Assembly: GCF_900109725.1 (NCBI RefSeq)
Contig: NZ_FOBC01000018.1
Coordinates: forward strand, 1-64,000
From: Halomonas daqiaonensis
Lineage (GTDB): Bacteria; Pseudomonadota; Gammaproteobacteria; Pseudomonadales; Halomonadaceae
DNA: 64,000 nucleotides
Reading direction: 5' to 3'
The position numbers and the translations under genes were made by a program. The notes beneath the pieces were generated by a model that worked only from the letters and a program-made list of their open reading frames with translations, was not told the origin of the DNA and did not search any database. Each line of letters opens with the position of its first letter. Position 1 is the stretch's first letter. Below are positions 35,903 to 45,021 of this stretch, piece by piece.

Positions 35903-37282
35903 ATGTCTCAAATCCTGGCGGTGAGCCGACGGGGTGCATTGATTTCCCCCTTGATCGCTCTGCTGGCGGTCCTTGGCTGTCTCTTGCTGGTCTTCACCGG
36001 CCAGTACCTGCTTTTCCTGTTTGCTGCCCTGTTTACCCTGCTGTTGCTGGGGGTGCCGATCGCCATCAGCCTGGCCGGTTCCTGCCTGCTCTATGTCTTT
36101 ATCACTGGGCAGGTGCCGGATGTGGTGGTCGTGCATCGCATGATCAATGGTATCGATAGCTTCCCGTTGTTGGCGATCCCGTTCTTCATCCTTGCCGGCA
36201 ACCTGATGAATAATGGTGGCATCACCAACCGCATCTTCGATTTCGCCAAGGCGCTGATGGGCTGGATGCGAGGTGGCCTGGGCCATGTCAATGTCGGTGC
36301 CAGCATCGTGTTCTCCGGCATGTCCGGTGCGGCGGTTGCCGATGCCGGTGGCCTTGGCACCATCGAGATCAAGGCCATGCGCGATGCCGGCTATGACGAG
36401 CAGTTCTCGGTTGGGATCACGGCGGCATCTTCGACGATAGGCCCGATCATTCCGCCCAGCCTGCCGATGGTCATCTACGGTGTAATGGCCTCGGTCTCAG
36501 TGGGACAGCTGTTCGCAGCCGGGCTGATTCCTGGCTTGATGATGGGGGTCGCACTGATGGTGATGATCACCATTATGGCCAAGCGGCGAGGCTATCCTCG
36601 TGATACCAGGTTCTCGATCCTGGTCCTCTGGTTTACCTTTCGCCGCGCCTTCCTGTCGCTCCTGACTCCCTTGATCATTGTCGGCGGGATCATCTCAGGC
36701 GTCTTCACCCCGACCGAGGCGGCTATCGCGGCGGTGGTCTATGCGCTCTTCCTGGGCGGCGTGGTGTATCGCATCCTGACCTGGCGGCGCCTGCTCAAGG
36801 TCAGCATGGAAACTATCGAGACTACCGCCGTCATCCTGTTGATTGTCGCGGGTGCTTCGATCTTTGCCTGGATCATGACCAGCAACCAGGTGACCCAACA
36901 CGTCGTGGGGTTGCTTGGGCCTTTTGCCGATAATCCCATCGCGCTGCTGATCATCATCAACCTGGTGCTGATCGTAGTTGGCTGCTTTATGGAAACCATC
37001 GCGGCGATCACCATCTTGGTGCCGGTGCTGCTTCCGGTCGCCGTGGGCGCAGGGGTGGATCCGGTACATTTCGGTGTGATCATGGTACTCAACCTGATGA
37101 TCGGCCTGCTGACGCCCCCGGTGGGGATGGTGCTCTACGTCCTGTCGCGAGTGTCGAACATTTCCTTCGAGAACTGCATGCGCGGCACCATGCCGTTCCT
37201 GATTCCGCTGGTGATTTCGCTGCTGCTGGTGACCTTCATTCCGGCGATCTCACTGTGGCTGCCGACTCTGGTCTATCGGTGA
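35903..37282 (+). CDS. dctM: TRAP transporter large membrane subunit (DctM), system 3
   Basis: This 459-residue protein is slightly longer than usual because of an extra N-terminal hydrophobic hairpin (residues about 12-35). It carries GMSGAAVADAGGLGTIE, IIPPSLPMVIYG, ETIAAITILVPVLLP and IGLLTPPVGMVLYV, all typical of DctM. It forms the ion-coupled channel of TRAP system 3. GGAG lies about nine bases before ATG 35903. The next gene starts 37 bases after its stop, so the operon continues. Confidence 0.9.
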   Translation: MSQILAVSRRGALISPLIALLAVLGCLLLVFTGQYLLFLFAALFTLLLLGVPIAISLAGSCLLYVFITGQVPDVVVVHRMINGIDSFPLLAIPFFILAGNLMNNGGITNRIFDFAKALMGWMRGGLGHVNVGASIVFSGMSGAAVADAGGLGTIEIKAMRDAGYDEQFSVGITAASSTIGPIIPPSLPMVIYGVMASVSVGQLFAAGLIPGLMMGVALMVMITIMAKRRGYPRDTRFSILVLWFTFRRAFLSLLTPLIIVGGIISGVFTPTEAAIAAVVYALFLGGVVYRILTWRRLLKVSMETIETTAVILLIVAGASIFAWIMTSNQVTQHVVGLLGPFADNPIALLIIINLVLIVVGCFMETIAAITILVPVLLPVAVGAGVDPVHFGVIMVLNLMIGLLTPPVGMVLYVLSRVSNISFENCMRGTMPFLIPLVISLLLVTFIPAISLWLPTLVYR

Positions 37283-37319
37283 GCCACGCTTCCATGAGAG
37301 GAAAAAGGAATAGCGATCG

Positions 37320-38396
37320 ATGAAACAGCCAACGGAGGAGTTCCGGGTCCCTGTCGGGGACCTGGAAAGCTTCATCAAACAGGCCCTGGTCTGCACCGGT
37401 GCCGATAATGCCTCGGCCGATGCCGTGACGCAGGCCCTGGTCACGGCATCGCGGATGGGGACCGACAGCCATGGTCTGAGGTTGCTGCCTCATTACCTCA
37501 AAGCACTGCAGGGGGGGAGGGTCAGCGGGCATCCCGAAATGGACTTCAGTCGCCGGCTGCCGGCAACCGGCTTTCTGGATGCCGACAATGGCTTCGGTCA
37601 CCTGGCCGCGTACACCGCGATGTCACATGCCGGAGATATGGCCGAAGAGGTCGGGCTCGGGGCGGTGGCCGTGGGTCATTCGTCGCATTTCGGTGCCGCG
37701 GGCTGCTACGCCCTGGCCGCGGCAGAGCGCGGGCTGATCGGCATGGCCTTCTGCAATTCCGATCCCTTCGTGCTCTTGCACGAAGGCAAGACGTCCTTCC
37801 ACGGAACCAATCCCATTGCCTTCGCCGCCCCTGTAGCGGGGGAGTCACCCTACCTGCTGGATATGGCGACCAGCTCGGTGCCCTGGAATCGTGTTCAGCA
37901 GTATGGCGCCATCGGTCGTGAGCTTCCGGATCAAGTCGCTGCCGATGCCCGGGGAGAAGTGACCCGTCAGCCTGATGACGTGGCGGCCCTTCTACCGCTC
38001 GGCGGAAGCGACTTCGGCTTTAAGGGCGCGGGACTCGGTGGCATGGTCGAGGTGCTCAGTTCGACACTTGCCGGAATGCTCAACGGCTTTCGACTATTGC
38101 CCATGGGTGGGCCGGACATGTCGACGCCGCGTGGTATCGGGCATTTCGTCCTGGCGATGAACCCCGCCGCCTTTACCGAGGCGTCGACCTTTCAGGCCTG
38201 CCTGAGCGACTATCTCGCGGATCTTCGTTCCCGCCCCGCGATCGCCGGCTGCGAGGTACTGGCGCCCGGGGATCGTGAATGGCGGTGTCGAGCGCAGCGC
38301 GATGCCGAGGGCATCCCCCTGGACCGCGCCAACCAGGCGGCCTATGCCGCCATGGCGAGCGAGCTCGGCCTTGAGCCACTCAAGCCCATGGCTTGA
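37320..38396 (+). CDS. Ldh2-family (malate/L-lactate/ureidoglycolate type) dehydrogenase
   Basis: This 358-residue protein belongs to the NAD(P)-dependent Ldh2/YlbC/AllD family, unrelated to classical malate dehydrogenases. The signature blocks are SRMGTDSHGLRLLPHYL near the N-terminus, VAVGHSSHFGAAGCYALAA with the catalytic His, and GTNPIAFAAP plus LDMATSSVPWN in the cofactor region. Members oxidise 2-hydroxyacids such as malate, sulpholactate, ureidoglycolate or 2,3-diketogulonate. In this operon with threonate-type enzymes it may oxidise a sugar acid at C2. The substrate is uncertain. Confidence 0.82.
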   Translation: MKQPTEEFRVPVGDLESFIKQALVCTGADNASADAVTQALVTASRMGTDSHGLRLLPHYLKALQGGRVSGHPEMDFSRRLPATGFLDADNGFGHLAAYTAMSHAGDMAEEVGLGAVAVGHSSHFGAAGCYALAAAERGLIGMAFCNSDPFVLLHEGKTSFHGTNPIAFAAPVAGESPYLLDMATSSVPWNRVQQYGAIGRELPDQVAADARGEVTRQPDDVAALLPLGGSDFGFKGAGLGGMVEVLSSTLAGMLNGFRLLPMGGPDMSTPRGIGHFVLAMNPAAFTEASTFQACLSDYLADLRSRPAIAGCEVLAPGDREWRCRAQRDAEGIPLDRANQAAYAAMASELGLEPLKPMA

Positions 38397-38487
38397 GTGC
38401 CGCAGGGCTGGTGGCAATAGGGCTAGGGGTAAATACGCTAGAATGGCGCCCGACTCGTGTTCAAGATAACCCACAGAGGGGGCGTTT

Positions 38488-39207
38488 ATGAGTAGGTACC
38501 GGGTGGAGCGAAAGACCCTTTCCGAACAGGTTGCCGAACAACTCGAAGCTGAGATCCTTGAGGGTCGACTCGGCGAAAACGATCAACTCCCCTCCGAGCG
38601 GGAGCTGATGGAGCAGTTCGGTGTCGGGCGGCCAGCGGTCCGCGAAGCCCTCTTCTATCTGCAGCGCCTGGGGCTGATCGCCATCAACAGCGGCACCCGG
38701 GCGAGGGTCATCCGGCCTACCGCCGAGGCGGTGATGGCAAGACTCTCCGGCGTGACTCGCCAACTGCTCTCCAAACCCGAGGGTCAGCAGTATTTCCAGG
38801 AAGCCAGAGCCATGTTCGAGATCTCGCTGGCGCGTTATGCGGCCCGCCATGCGACCGAGGCCGATCTCCTTCGTTTGCGCCAGGCCTTGCAGGAAAACCG
38901 CGATGCCATCGGTGACGAGGCGCGCTTCAAGCGATCCGATAACGACTTCCATGGCGTCCTAGCCAGCATCGGCTGCAATCCCATCTTCGATGCCATCCAT
39001 GTGGCGCTCTCCGAATGGCTCGATGACAGGCGGGCGCAGGTGCTGCAGCAGCAGGACGAGGACAAGGCGGCCCTTGTCGCTCACATCGAGCTGGTCGAAG
39101 CTATAGAATCGCGCGATCCCGATGCCTCGGAAGCCGCCATGCGTCGACACCTGGACCGCCACTATGGCACCTACATGCAACTCAAGAAGCGGCTTTCCTC
39201 GCGCTGA
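38488..39207 (+). CDS. GntR-family regulator, FadR/FCD type (NanR-like)
   Basis: This 239-residue regulator has an N-terminal winged helix (residues about 10-78, with DQLPSERELMEQFGVGRPAVREAL) and an FCD domain (EARAMFEISLARYAARH, DNDFHGVLASIGCNP, HIELVEAIESRD). The arrangement resembles NanR. It lies 91 bases after the Ldh2-type gene on the same strand and may control the SDR-pdxA2-dtnK-TRAP operon. It is one of three FCD regulators in the window, and a candidate to bind the TGTATGACA sites. Confidence 0.85.
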   Translation: MSRYRVERKTLSEQVAEQLEAEILEGRLGENDQLPSERELMEQFGVGRPAVREALFYLQRLGLIAINSGTRARVIRPTAEAVMARLSGVTRQLLSKPEGQQYFQEARAMFEISLARYAARHATEADLLRLRQALQENRDAIGDEARFKRSDNDFHGVLASIGCNPIFDAIHVALSEWLDDRRAQVLQQQDEDKAALVAHIELVEAIESRDPDASEAAMRRHLDRHYGTYMQLKKRLSSR

Positions 39208-39217
39208 CGCCTCACCC

Positions 39218-40369
39218 TCAGCGTGCCTCGGCCTGGCCGACGATTCCCGTCGAACGCAGCGCGGACTCCAGCAGCGGCGTGGGATGCCCTTGTGCCCTTG
39301 CCATCTCATGCACCGGCGCAAGACGTCTGCGTAGTTTCTCCCGGTGATGCTGGGCAATATCCTCGAGGCGATGGTCCAGAAACGGATTGCTGAAACGCTC
39401 CAGGGTCGTCTCGATATAGTCCTCCAGGTGCAGGCCAGGGAGTTGTCGGTCGAGCACCGGCAAGACCTCATCACGCAGCATCGACTCCAGCGGCTCGCGT
39501 AGAGAGGATTCCTGCATGGCTTCGCGCACGTAGCTAAGGCGTGATGCCAATCCCTGGTCGTGCCATCGCTGGACCAGCCAGCTATGGGAGAGGTTAAGGA
39601 CATGCAGCTTGCGCTTCTCATAGGGAGCCAGGTCGCTCACGACCTGGACATCGGGATGGTGGCAGGGCAACTCGAGCCCTGGCGATTTCCTTATGGCCCA
39701 GAGGCCATAAGGTTCGGCGACGGCCCCCACCGGCTCGATGGTGCTCGACACGATGCGATCGACCAGGGTGTCGATCCACAGGCACTCCTGGTCCAGCCAG
39801 GAGACGAAGGCCGGATCGGCGTAACGGGTATCAGCAAGGTCGCGGACGATCTCCCGGAGCCGTTGGCCGTTGGCCTGTATCAGTTCGCAAGGCATCAGCG
39901 TGACACCCCGGCCGTTGCGCGCATATCTGGCATGAAGCAGCTTCGCCAGGCGGGCGGGAAAGCTGGCGGGAAGTGCATGTCGCGGGTCGACGTCAGCGGG
40001 GATGGCATAACCGTCCTCCCCGGTGTTGGAGACCACATGGGTGATTTCCTCGACGAAGCGGCGTTCTATCTCTTTCCAGTCGCTGTCGGCGACCAAACAG
40101 GCGGCGAGGCTGTCGACCCATTCTTCGGCATCGATAGTGCGGCCTTCGCGCCTGCCGCGAAAGTGAACCGGGTACTGCAGTCGTTCGGCCAGGTCATGGG
40201 CCTTGCGTCGTCCCTCCGGGCGCGAGGAGCCCTGAACGATCACGACCCGCTTGTCGCTTCTTCCTGCCGCCAGTGACTCACTGACGAAGTAATCGACATG
40301 GGCCAGCAGGAAGCGGCTCGTGCCGAACTGCATGATCTCGGCATGTTGTTCTGATGGTGGTGCGATCAT
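39218..40369 (-). CDS. uxaB: Tagaturonate reductase/altronate oxidoreductase family protein
   Basis: This 383-residue protein belongs to the long-chain mannitol dehydrogenase family. The motif KRKLHVLNLSHSW carries the catalytic Lys and the Asn/His of the family, and VSNTGEDGY is the nucleotide-side signature. It is about 100 residues shorter than E. coli UxaB (483), with a compact C-terminus. Its position next to uxaA and an LgoD-like gene supports D-tagaturonate to D-altronate reduction (EC 1.1.1.58). Its stop is only ten bases from that of the convergent gntR gene. Confidence 0.75.
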   Translation of the reverse strand: MIAPPSEQHAEIMQFGTSRFLLAHVDYFVSESLAAGRSDKRVVIVQGSSRPEGRRKAHDLAERLQYPVHFRGRREGRTIDAEEWVDSLAACLVADSDWKEIERRFVEEITHVVSNTGEDGYAIPADVDPRHALPASFPARLAKLLHARYARNGRGVTLMPCELIQANGQRLREIVRDLADTRYADPAFVSWLDQECLWIDTLVDRIVSSTIEPVGAVAEPYGLWAIRKSPGLELPCHHPDVQVVSDLAPYEKRKLHVLNLSHSWLVQRWHDQGLASRLSYVREAMQESSLREPLESMLRDEVLPVLDRQLPGLHLEDYIETTLERFSNPFLDHRLEDIAQHHREKLRRRLAPVHEMARAQGHPTPLLESALRSTGIVGQAEAR

Positions 40370-40380
40370 GGACAGGCATC

Positions 40381-42024
40381 CTAGAGGGAAACGCCGCGCT
40401 TCCAGGGAATGAAATCGTACTGGGCGAGTGCCACGGCCTTCGGACGGTAGCGCCCCGAGGCAGCGTCGATGCAGAGCCTGAGCAGTCGGTCGGCGAGGTC
40501 GTCGATACTCGCCTCTCCTCGAATCACGGGGCCGGCATCGAAATCGATGACATCAGCCATGCGGTTGGCCATTTCACTGTTGCTCGAAATCTTCAGCACC
40601 GGAGTGATCGGATTGCCGGTCGGGGTGCCCAGTCCAGTGGTGAACATGATCAGGTTGGCGCCCGAGCCGGCCAGGCCGGTGGTGGATTCCACGTCGTTGC
40701 CTGGGGTGCAGAGCAAGTTGAGCCCTCTGCGGGCCTGAGGCTCGGTGTAGTCGAGGACATCGACCACCGGACTGTCGCCTCCCTTCCTGGCGGCACCGGC
40801 GGACTTCATGGCATCGGTGATCAGGCCGTCGCGGATGTTGCCCGGCGAGGGATTCATGGAGAAGTCGGCACCGACCCTGGCGGCATGGTTCTGGTAAGCG
40901 GTCATCAGGTCGCGGAACCGCTCGGCCACTCGATCATCGCGGCATCTCGCCAGAAGTTCGTGTTCCACACCACAGAGTTCGGGGAACTCGCTGAGGATGC
41001 CGCTACCACCCAGGGCCACCAGGCGATCGATGACTCCTCCCACCACGGGGTTCGCCGAGAGGCCGGAAAAGCCATCCGAGCCGCCGCATTCCACGCCGAT
41101 GGTGAGTTCCGAGAGGGGGGCCGGTCTACGCTCGACCCGATTGGCCTCGGCCAGGCCATCGAAGATGGTGGTCAGTGCCTGGCGGATTAGATCCTCCTCA
41201 CTCAAGCTGGCCTGCTGTTCCAGGTAGTGCACCGGACGCAAGCCATCCGGGTCGCGCCTCTCGACCGCATTCCTGAGCATCTGGATCTGGGCCTTCTGGC
41301 AGCCCAGGCTGAGCACCGTGGCACCCGCCACATTGGGATGGCAGATATAGCCGGCGAGCAACTGGCAAAGGGCGTTGGCATCGTCGTCGGTGCCGCCGCA
41401 GCCGAGCGTATGGGTGAGAAAGCGGACCCCGTCGACATTGGAGAAGAGGCGCTCCGGAACGGGCTCGGGGGCCTCGTCCAGGGCCGCTGCGCCCTTCAGC
41501 AATTCACGCGCCATTTGCTTGTATTCACGGAAGGGGTCGTCTCCCAGGGCATCCGCAACGCACTGGCGAAGCACCTCGATATTGCGGTTCTCGCAGAACA
41601 CCAGGGGAACCACCAGCCATACGTTAGCCGTGCCGACACGGCCATCAGGGCGGTGGTAGCCCTCGAAGGTGACGTCCTCGAAGGCACCGACCTCCGGTGC
41701 CTGCCAATGCCCGCGACGCGCCTGGGGCACGGCGGTATCGGTATTGTGCTCGATGTTCTCGGTGGTGACGGCGCCGCCCTCGGCGATGGGGGCCGTCACC
41801 CGGCCGACAGTAACGCCATACATGATCACGCTGTCGCCCACCTCGAACGATGTCAGGGCGAACTTGTGCTTGTGGCGGATCGGCTCGGCAAGCCGGATAC
41901 GGCGATCACCGTCGTCGATCTCGCTGTCGGCTGGCAGGTCCTTGAGGGCCACGCGGACATTGTCGGCGGCATGCACGCGCAGGCTGTCCAACTGGCCGGC
42001 GTCACGGGCGATGGTCTGGTTCAT
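40381..42024 (-). CDS. uxaA: Altronate dehydratase
   Basis: This 547-residue enzyme dehydrates D-altronate to 2-keto-3-deoxy-D-gluconate (EC 4.2.1.7). The N-terminal SAF domain (residues about 17-95, including NVRVALKDLPADSEI and HKFALTSFEVGDSVIMYG) is fused to the large UxaA catalytic domain with HTLGCGGTDDDA, LSLGCQKAQIQML and VECGGSDGFSGLSANP. The length is a little above the usual 495. It lies 11 bases upstream of uxaB, and it feeds KDG to KdgK (56581-57567). Confidence 0.92.
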   Translation of the reverse strand: MNQTIARDAGQLDSLRVHAADNVRVALKDLPADSEIDDGDRRIRLAEPIRHKHKFALTSFEVGDSVIMYGVTVGRVTAPIAEGGAVTTENIEHNTDTAVPQARRGHWQAPEVGAFEDVTFEGYHRPDGRVGTANVWLVVPLVFCENRNIEVLRQCVADALGDDPFREYKQMARELLKGAAALDEAPEPVPERLFSNVDGVRFLTHTLGCGGTDDDANALCQLLAGYICHPNVAGATVLSLGCQKAQIQMLRNAVERRDPDGLRPVHYLEQQASLSEEDLIRQALTTIFDGLAEANRVERRPAPLSELTIGVECGGSDGFSGLSANPVVGGVIDRLVALGGSGILSEFPELCGVEHELLARCRDDRVAERFRDLMTAYQNHAARVGADFSMNPSPGNIRDGLITDAMKSAGAARKGGDSPVVDVLDYTEPQARRGLNLLCTPGNDVESTTGLAGSGANLIMFTTGLGTPTGNPITPVLKISSNSEMANRMADVIDFDAGPVIRGEASIDDLADRLLRLCIDAASGRYRPKAVALAQYDFIPWKRGVSL

Positions 42025-42039
42025 GGCAGGCTCCGGGTT

Positions 42040-43068
42040 TCAGGCTGATGGCGCGAGTTGGACCATGGCCTTGATCACGCCATGGGAGGGGTCGCACCAG
42101 CGGGGCATGGTGTCGGGAACCTCGGTGAGCTCGGCACGGTGGGTGATCATTGCGCTCTCCTGCAGCCGGCCGGCCGCCATCAGGCTTGCGACACGGTCGA
42201 AATCCTCGCGGGTGGCATTGCGGCTGCTGAGCAGGGTCATCTCCCGGCGATGGAAGTCGGGGTCGTTGAAGGTGATGTCAGACTTGACGATGCTCACCAG
42301 CACGTAATGGCCCCCGTGGCCGACGAAGTCGAACCCCTTCTGCATGGCATGGGCGTTGCCGCTTGCATCGAACACCACATCGGCCATGGCGCCGTCACTG
42401 ATGCTCGCCAGGAACTCGACGGGATCCTCCTGCATGGGGTTGAGGGTCAGCTCGATGCCCAGCGTCTCGCGGCAAAAGGCAAGACGCTGTTCGCTGGGGT
42501 CGATCACGACCACCCTGGCACCGCTCTCGCGGGCGAACTGCACGACGCCCATGCCGATCGGGCCGGCGCCGACCACCACCGCCAGCGAGTCGCCATCCAG
42601 TTCGCTGCGCCGCACGGCATGGGCACCGATGGCCAGGCACTCCATCAGGGCCAACTGGTCGAGGGACAGGCTCGAGGAGGTGATGAGGTGGTCGGTCGGG
42701 ACCACCAGCAGGTCGCACATGCCGCCATCCCGGTGCACGCCGATTACCTGCATATGCTGACAGCAGTTTGTCAGGCCCTTGCGGCAGGCACGGCACTCGC
42801 CACAGTGCAGGTAGGGGATCAACGAGGCGTTCTGCCCCACCAGTGCCTGGTCACGACCGTCACCCACCTCCACGATCTCGCCGGCCAGCTCGTGGCCCAG
42901 CACCCGGGGGTAGCTGAAATAGGGCTGGTTACCGCCATAGGCGTGGATATCGGTGCCGCAGATGCCGATGCGCCGGATGCGCAGCACGGCTTCGCCGGCA
43001 CCACAACTAGGTGCCTTTCTCTCTTCGCATTCCATGAGTCCCGGGCGGGTACAGACGACGCTGCGCAT
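42040..43068 (-). CDS. lgoD: L-galactonate 5-dehydrogenase-like zinc alcohol dehydrogenase
   Basis: This 342-residue medium-chain dehydrogenase has the catalytic zinc set in GICGTDIHAYGGNQPYFSYPRVLGHELAGEI and the four structural cysteines in CGECRACRKGLTNCC. GAGPIGMGVVQFA binds NAD. The block GTDIHAYGGNQPYFSYPRVLG is closely matched in E. coli LgoD (YjjN), which oxidises L-galactonate to D-tagaturonate. ATG 43068 follows GAGAGGAAACC; the frame is open further upstream but overlaps the next gene. With uxaB and uxaA it forms the route L-galactonate to KDG. RspB-like starvation-sensing dehydrogenases are the alternative. Confidence 0.8.
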   Translation of the reverse strand: MRSVVCTRPGLMECEERKAPSCGAGEAVLRIRRIGICGTDIHAYGGNQPYFSYPRVLGHELAGEIVEVGDGRDQALVGQNASLIPYLHCGECRACRKGLTNCCQHMQVIGVHRDGGMCDLLVVPTDHLITSSSLSLDQLALMECLAIGAHAVRRSELDGDSLAVVVGAGPIGMGVVQFARESGARVVVIDPSEQRLAFCRETLGIELTLNPMQEDPVEFLASISDGAMADVVFDASGNAHAMQKGFDFVGHGGHYVLVSIVKSDITFNDPDFHRREMTLLSSRNATREDFDRVASLMAAGRLQESAMITHRAELTEVPDTMPRWCDPSHGVIKAMVQLAPSA

Positions 43069-43085
43069 CGATGGTTTCCTCTCGT

Positions 43086-43937
43086 TCAGGTGGACTCGTC
43101 GGCGATGACCAACTGATGCTGCTCGCCTAGCCCCTCGATCCCCAGGCGCATGCGCTGACCGGGCCTGAGGTAGACAGGCGGCTTCTGGCCCATCCCCACC
43201 CCCGGCGGAGTGCCGGTGGAGATGACATCGCCGGGCTGCAGGCTCATGAAGCGGCTGAGATAGCTGATCAGGACGGGAACCTGGTAGACCATGGTTTCTG
43301 TACTGCCGTCCTGGTAGCGGTGGCCGTCTACCTCCAGCCACATGGCCAGCTGGTGGGGGTCGGCGACCTCGTCGGGGGTCACCAGCCAGGGCCCCAGGGG
43401 GCCGAAGGTGTCGCAGCCCTTGCCCTTGTCCCAGGTACCGCTACGCTCGAGCTGGTATTCGCGCTCCGAGACGTCGTTGATCACGCAGTAGCCGGCCACG
43501 TGGTCCATGGCATCGGTTTCTTCGATATAGCGGCCCCCCTTGCCGATGACCACGCCGAGTTCGACTTCCCAGTCCGTCTTCTGTGAGCCACGCGGAATCC
43601 TGACATCGTCGTTCGGGCCACAGATGGCACTGGTCCACTTGTTGAACACCACAGGCTCCGGGGGAACCTGGGCGCCGGTCTCGGCGGCATGGTCGGAATA
43701 GTTGAGGCCGATGCAGATGAATTTGCCGACCCGGCCGACACAGGGGCCGAGGCGGGTATCGGCGGGAACCTCGGGAAGTCGGTCGGTATCCAGGTCTGCG
43801 AGGGTTGCCAGCCGTTCCCTGTCCAGATGGGGTCCGTCCAGATCGGGCAGGTGGGCCGAGAGGTCGCGAATGACCCCGTCAGGGTCCACCAGGCCGGGTT
43901 TCTCGTGGCCACTCGGACCGAATCGCAGCAGTTTCAT
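43086..43937 (-). CDS. FAH-family 2,4-diketo-3-deoxy acid hydrolase (L-fuconate/L-rhamnonate pathway)
   Basis: This 283-residue protein belongs to the fumarylacetoacetate hydrolase family. The start of the catalytic domain (FICIGLNYSDHAAETG), the metal ligands in DWEVELGVVIGK, and DTFGPLGPWLVTPDEV plus STGTPPGVGMGQKPPVYL are characteristic of the L-2,4-diketo-3-deoxyrhamnonate/fuconate hydrolases. These release pyruvate and L-lactate. It lies 98 bases from the SDR that would make its substrate. Together with FucD they complete the oxidative L-fuconate route. Confidence 0.8.
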   Translation of the reverse strand: MKLLRFGPSGHEKPGLVDPDGVIRDLSAHLPDLDGPHLDRERLATLADLDTDRLPEVPADTRLGPCVGRVGKFICIGLNYSDHAAETGAQVPPEPVVFNKWTSAICGPNDDVRIPRGSQKTDWEVELGVVIGKGGRYIEETDAMDHVAGYCVINDVSEREYQLERSGTWDKGKGCDTFGPLGPWLVTPDEVADPHQLAMWLEVDGHRYQDGSTETMVYQVPVLISYLSRFMSLQPGDVISTGTPPGVGMGQKPPVYLRPGQRMRLGIEGLGEQHQLVIADEST

Positions 43938-44035
43938 GATGGTATTCCCTTGTTCTTGAAAGATGGGTTTCAGGAGAAGATTTCTAGTAGATAGTTTTCA
44001 AGAGCTTGTTTCCGAGAGGTCTCGCAGGGGCTCTC

Positions 44036-44785
44036 TCAGGCGAGCCAGCCACCATCGATGATCTGCACCGTGCCGGTGGTATAGCCGGATTCGTCGGCGG
44101 CCAGGTAGGTGGCGAGTGCGGCGATTTCTTCCGGCATGCCGAGCCTACCGAGGGGTTGGCGGGCGATGAAGTCGGCATAGACGTCGGCCTCGTCGCGACC
44201 CTGCTGTTGCGCCTGTTCACGGATGCGCTCTCGCAGCGAGGGCGATTCGACGGTACCGGGGCAAATGGCATTGCAGCGAATTCCCTGACCGATGTAGTCG
44301 GCGGCGACCGACTTGGTCAGGCCGATCACCGCGGCCTTGCTGGTGCCGTAGGCGAAACGGTTGGGCACGCCCTTGAGGCTGGAGGCCACCGAGGCCATGT
44401 TGATGATGCTGCCGCCACCCCCGTCGATCATGCTGGGCAAAAGGGCGCGGATTATGCGATACATGGCGATGACATTGAGCGACAGCGAGAATGCCAGCTC
44501 TTCTTCTTCGCACTCCATCAGGGATCCGCTGGCGACATGGCCGGCACAGTTGAAGAGGATGTCGAGGGGCGGCAAGTCGCCCTTCAGGACAAGGATGGCA
44601 TCGGCATCGAGAACATCGAGTCGCCTGGTCTCGATGCCGTTGGCATCGGCCAGGTCGCGCAGCTTGTCGGGGTCGAGATCGGTGGCGATGACCCGGGCGC
44701 CCTCCTCGGCAAAGCGCAGGGCACTGGCTCGGCCGATGCCCTGGCCTGCGCCGGTGATCAGTGCTGTCTTGTTGTGCAATCGCAT
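44036..44785 (-). CDS. SDR, probable 2-keto-3-deoxy-L-fuconate dehydrogenase
   Basis: This 249-residue classical SDR has GAGQGIGRASALRFAEEG, the coenzyme-specifying TDLDPDK, FNCAGHVASG in place of NNAG, and the catalytic Tyr in RFAYGTSKAAV. The C-terminal insertion RERIREQAQQQGRDEADVYA and GTVQIIDGGWLA match the KDF-dehydrogenase/BDH2 group. ATG 44785 was chosen since the upstream extension is unrelated. It is divergent from a GntR/FCD gene, with a TGGTATGACAG site between them. Confidence 0.85.
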   Translation of the reverse strand: MRLHNKTALITGAGQGIGRASALRFAEEGARVIATDLDPDKLRDLADANGIETRRLDVLDADAILVLKGDLPPLDILFNCAGHVASGSLMECEEEELAFSLSLNVIAMYRIIRALLPSMIDGGGGSIINMASVASSLKGVPNRFAYGTSKAAVIGLTKSVAADYIGQGIRCNAICPGTVESPSLRERIREQAQQQGRDEADVYADFIARQPLGRLGMPEEIAALATYLAADESGYTTGTVQIIDGGWLA

Positions 44786-44889
44786 TGGCGGTTCCGTGAT
44801 TTCCTGGTAATCGGCAACCGGTCGCTGCAAGGGCATTTGCCGGAGCCTGTCTTCGGAACAGTATCCCGCACGTCACATGGTTGGTTGCA

Positions 44890-44900
44890 TGGTATGACAG
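44890..44900. promoter_or_regulatory. FCD-type operator candidate (TGGTATGACAG)
   Basis: A TnGT-ATG-ACA core lies in the 236-base divergent region between the SDR and gntR genes. It matches the TGTATGACA series elsewhere with one difference. Its place next to the regulator gene supports an autoregulated FCD system. Confidence 0.45.
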
Positions 44901-45021
44901 GATGCTAGCTTTCAAGCATTCTGGAGTATGGCTCAGTTTCTCAGGCCCATCAAACGTCATATTGCGTGTATGTGCACCATACTTCAGGATATGGCGAAAT
45001 CCTGTCCTGGTGGTTGCACCC

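Noticed and set aside
39202-39223. Possible terminator between gntR and uxaB (CGCTGA/TCAGCG)
   Set aside because: The arms are only six bases with a ten-base loop, lie within both stop regions, and no T run follows.
44881-45021. Longer N-terminus for the GntR regulator at 45022
   Set aside because: The extension begins with TTG inside the operator, has no family similarity, and the winged helix begins right after GTG 45022.
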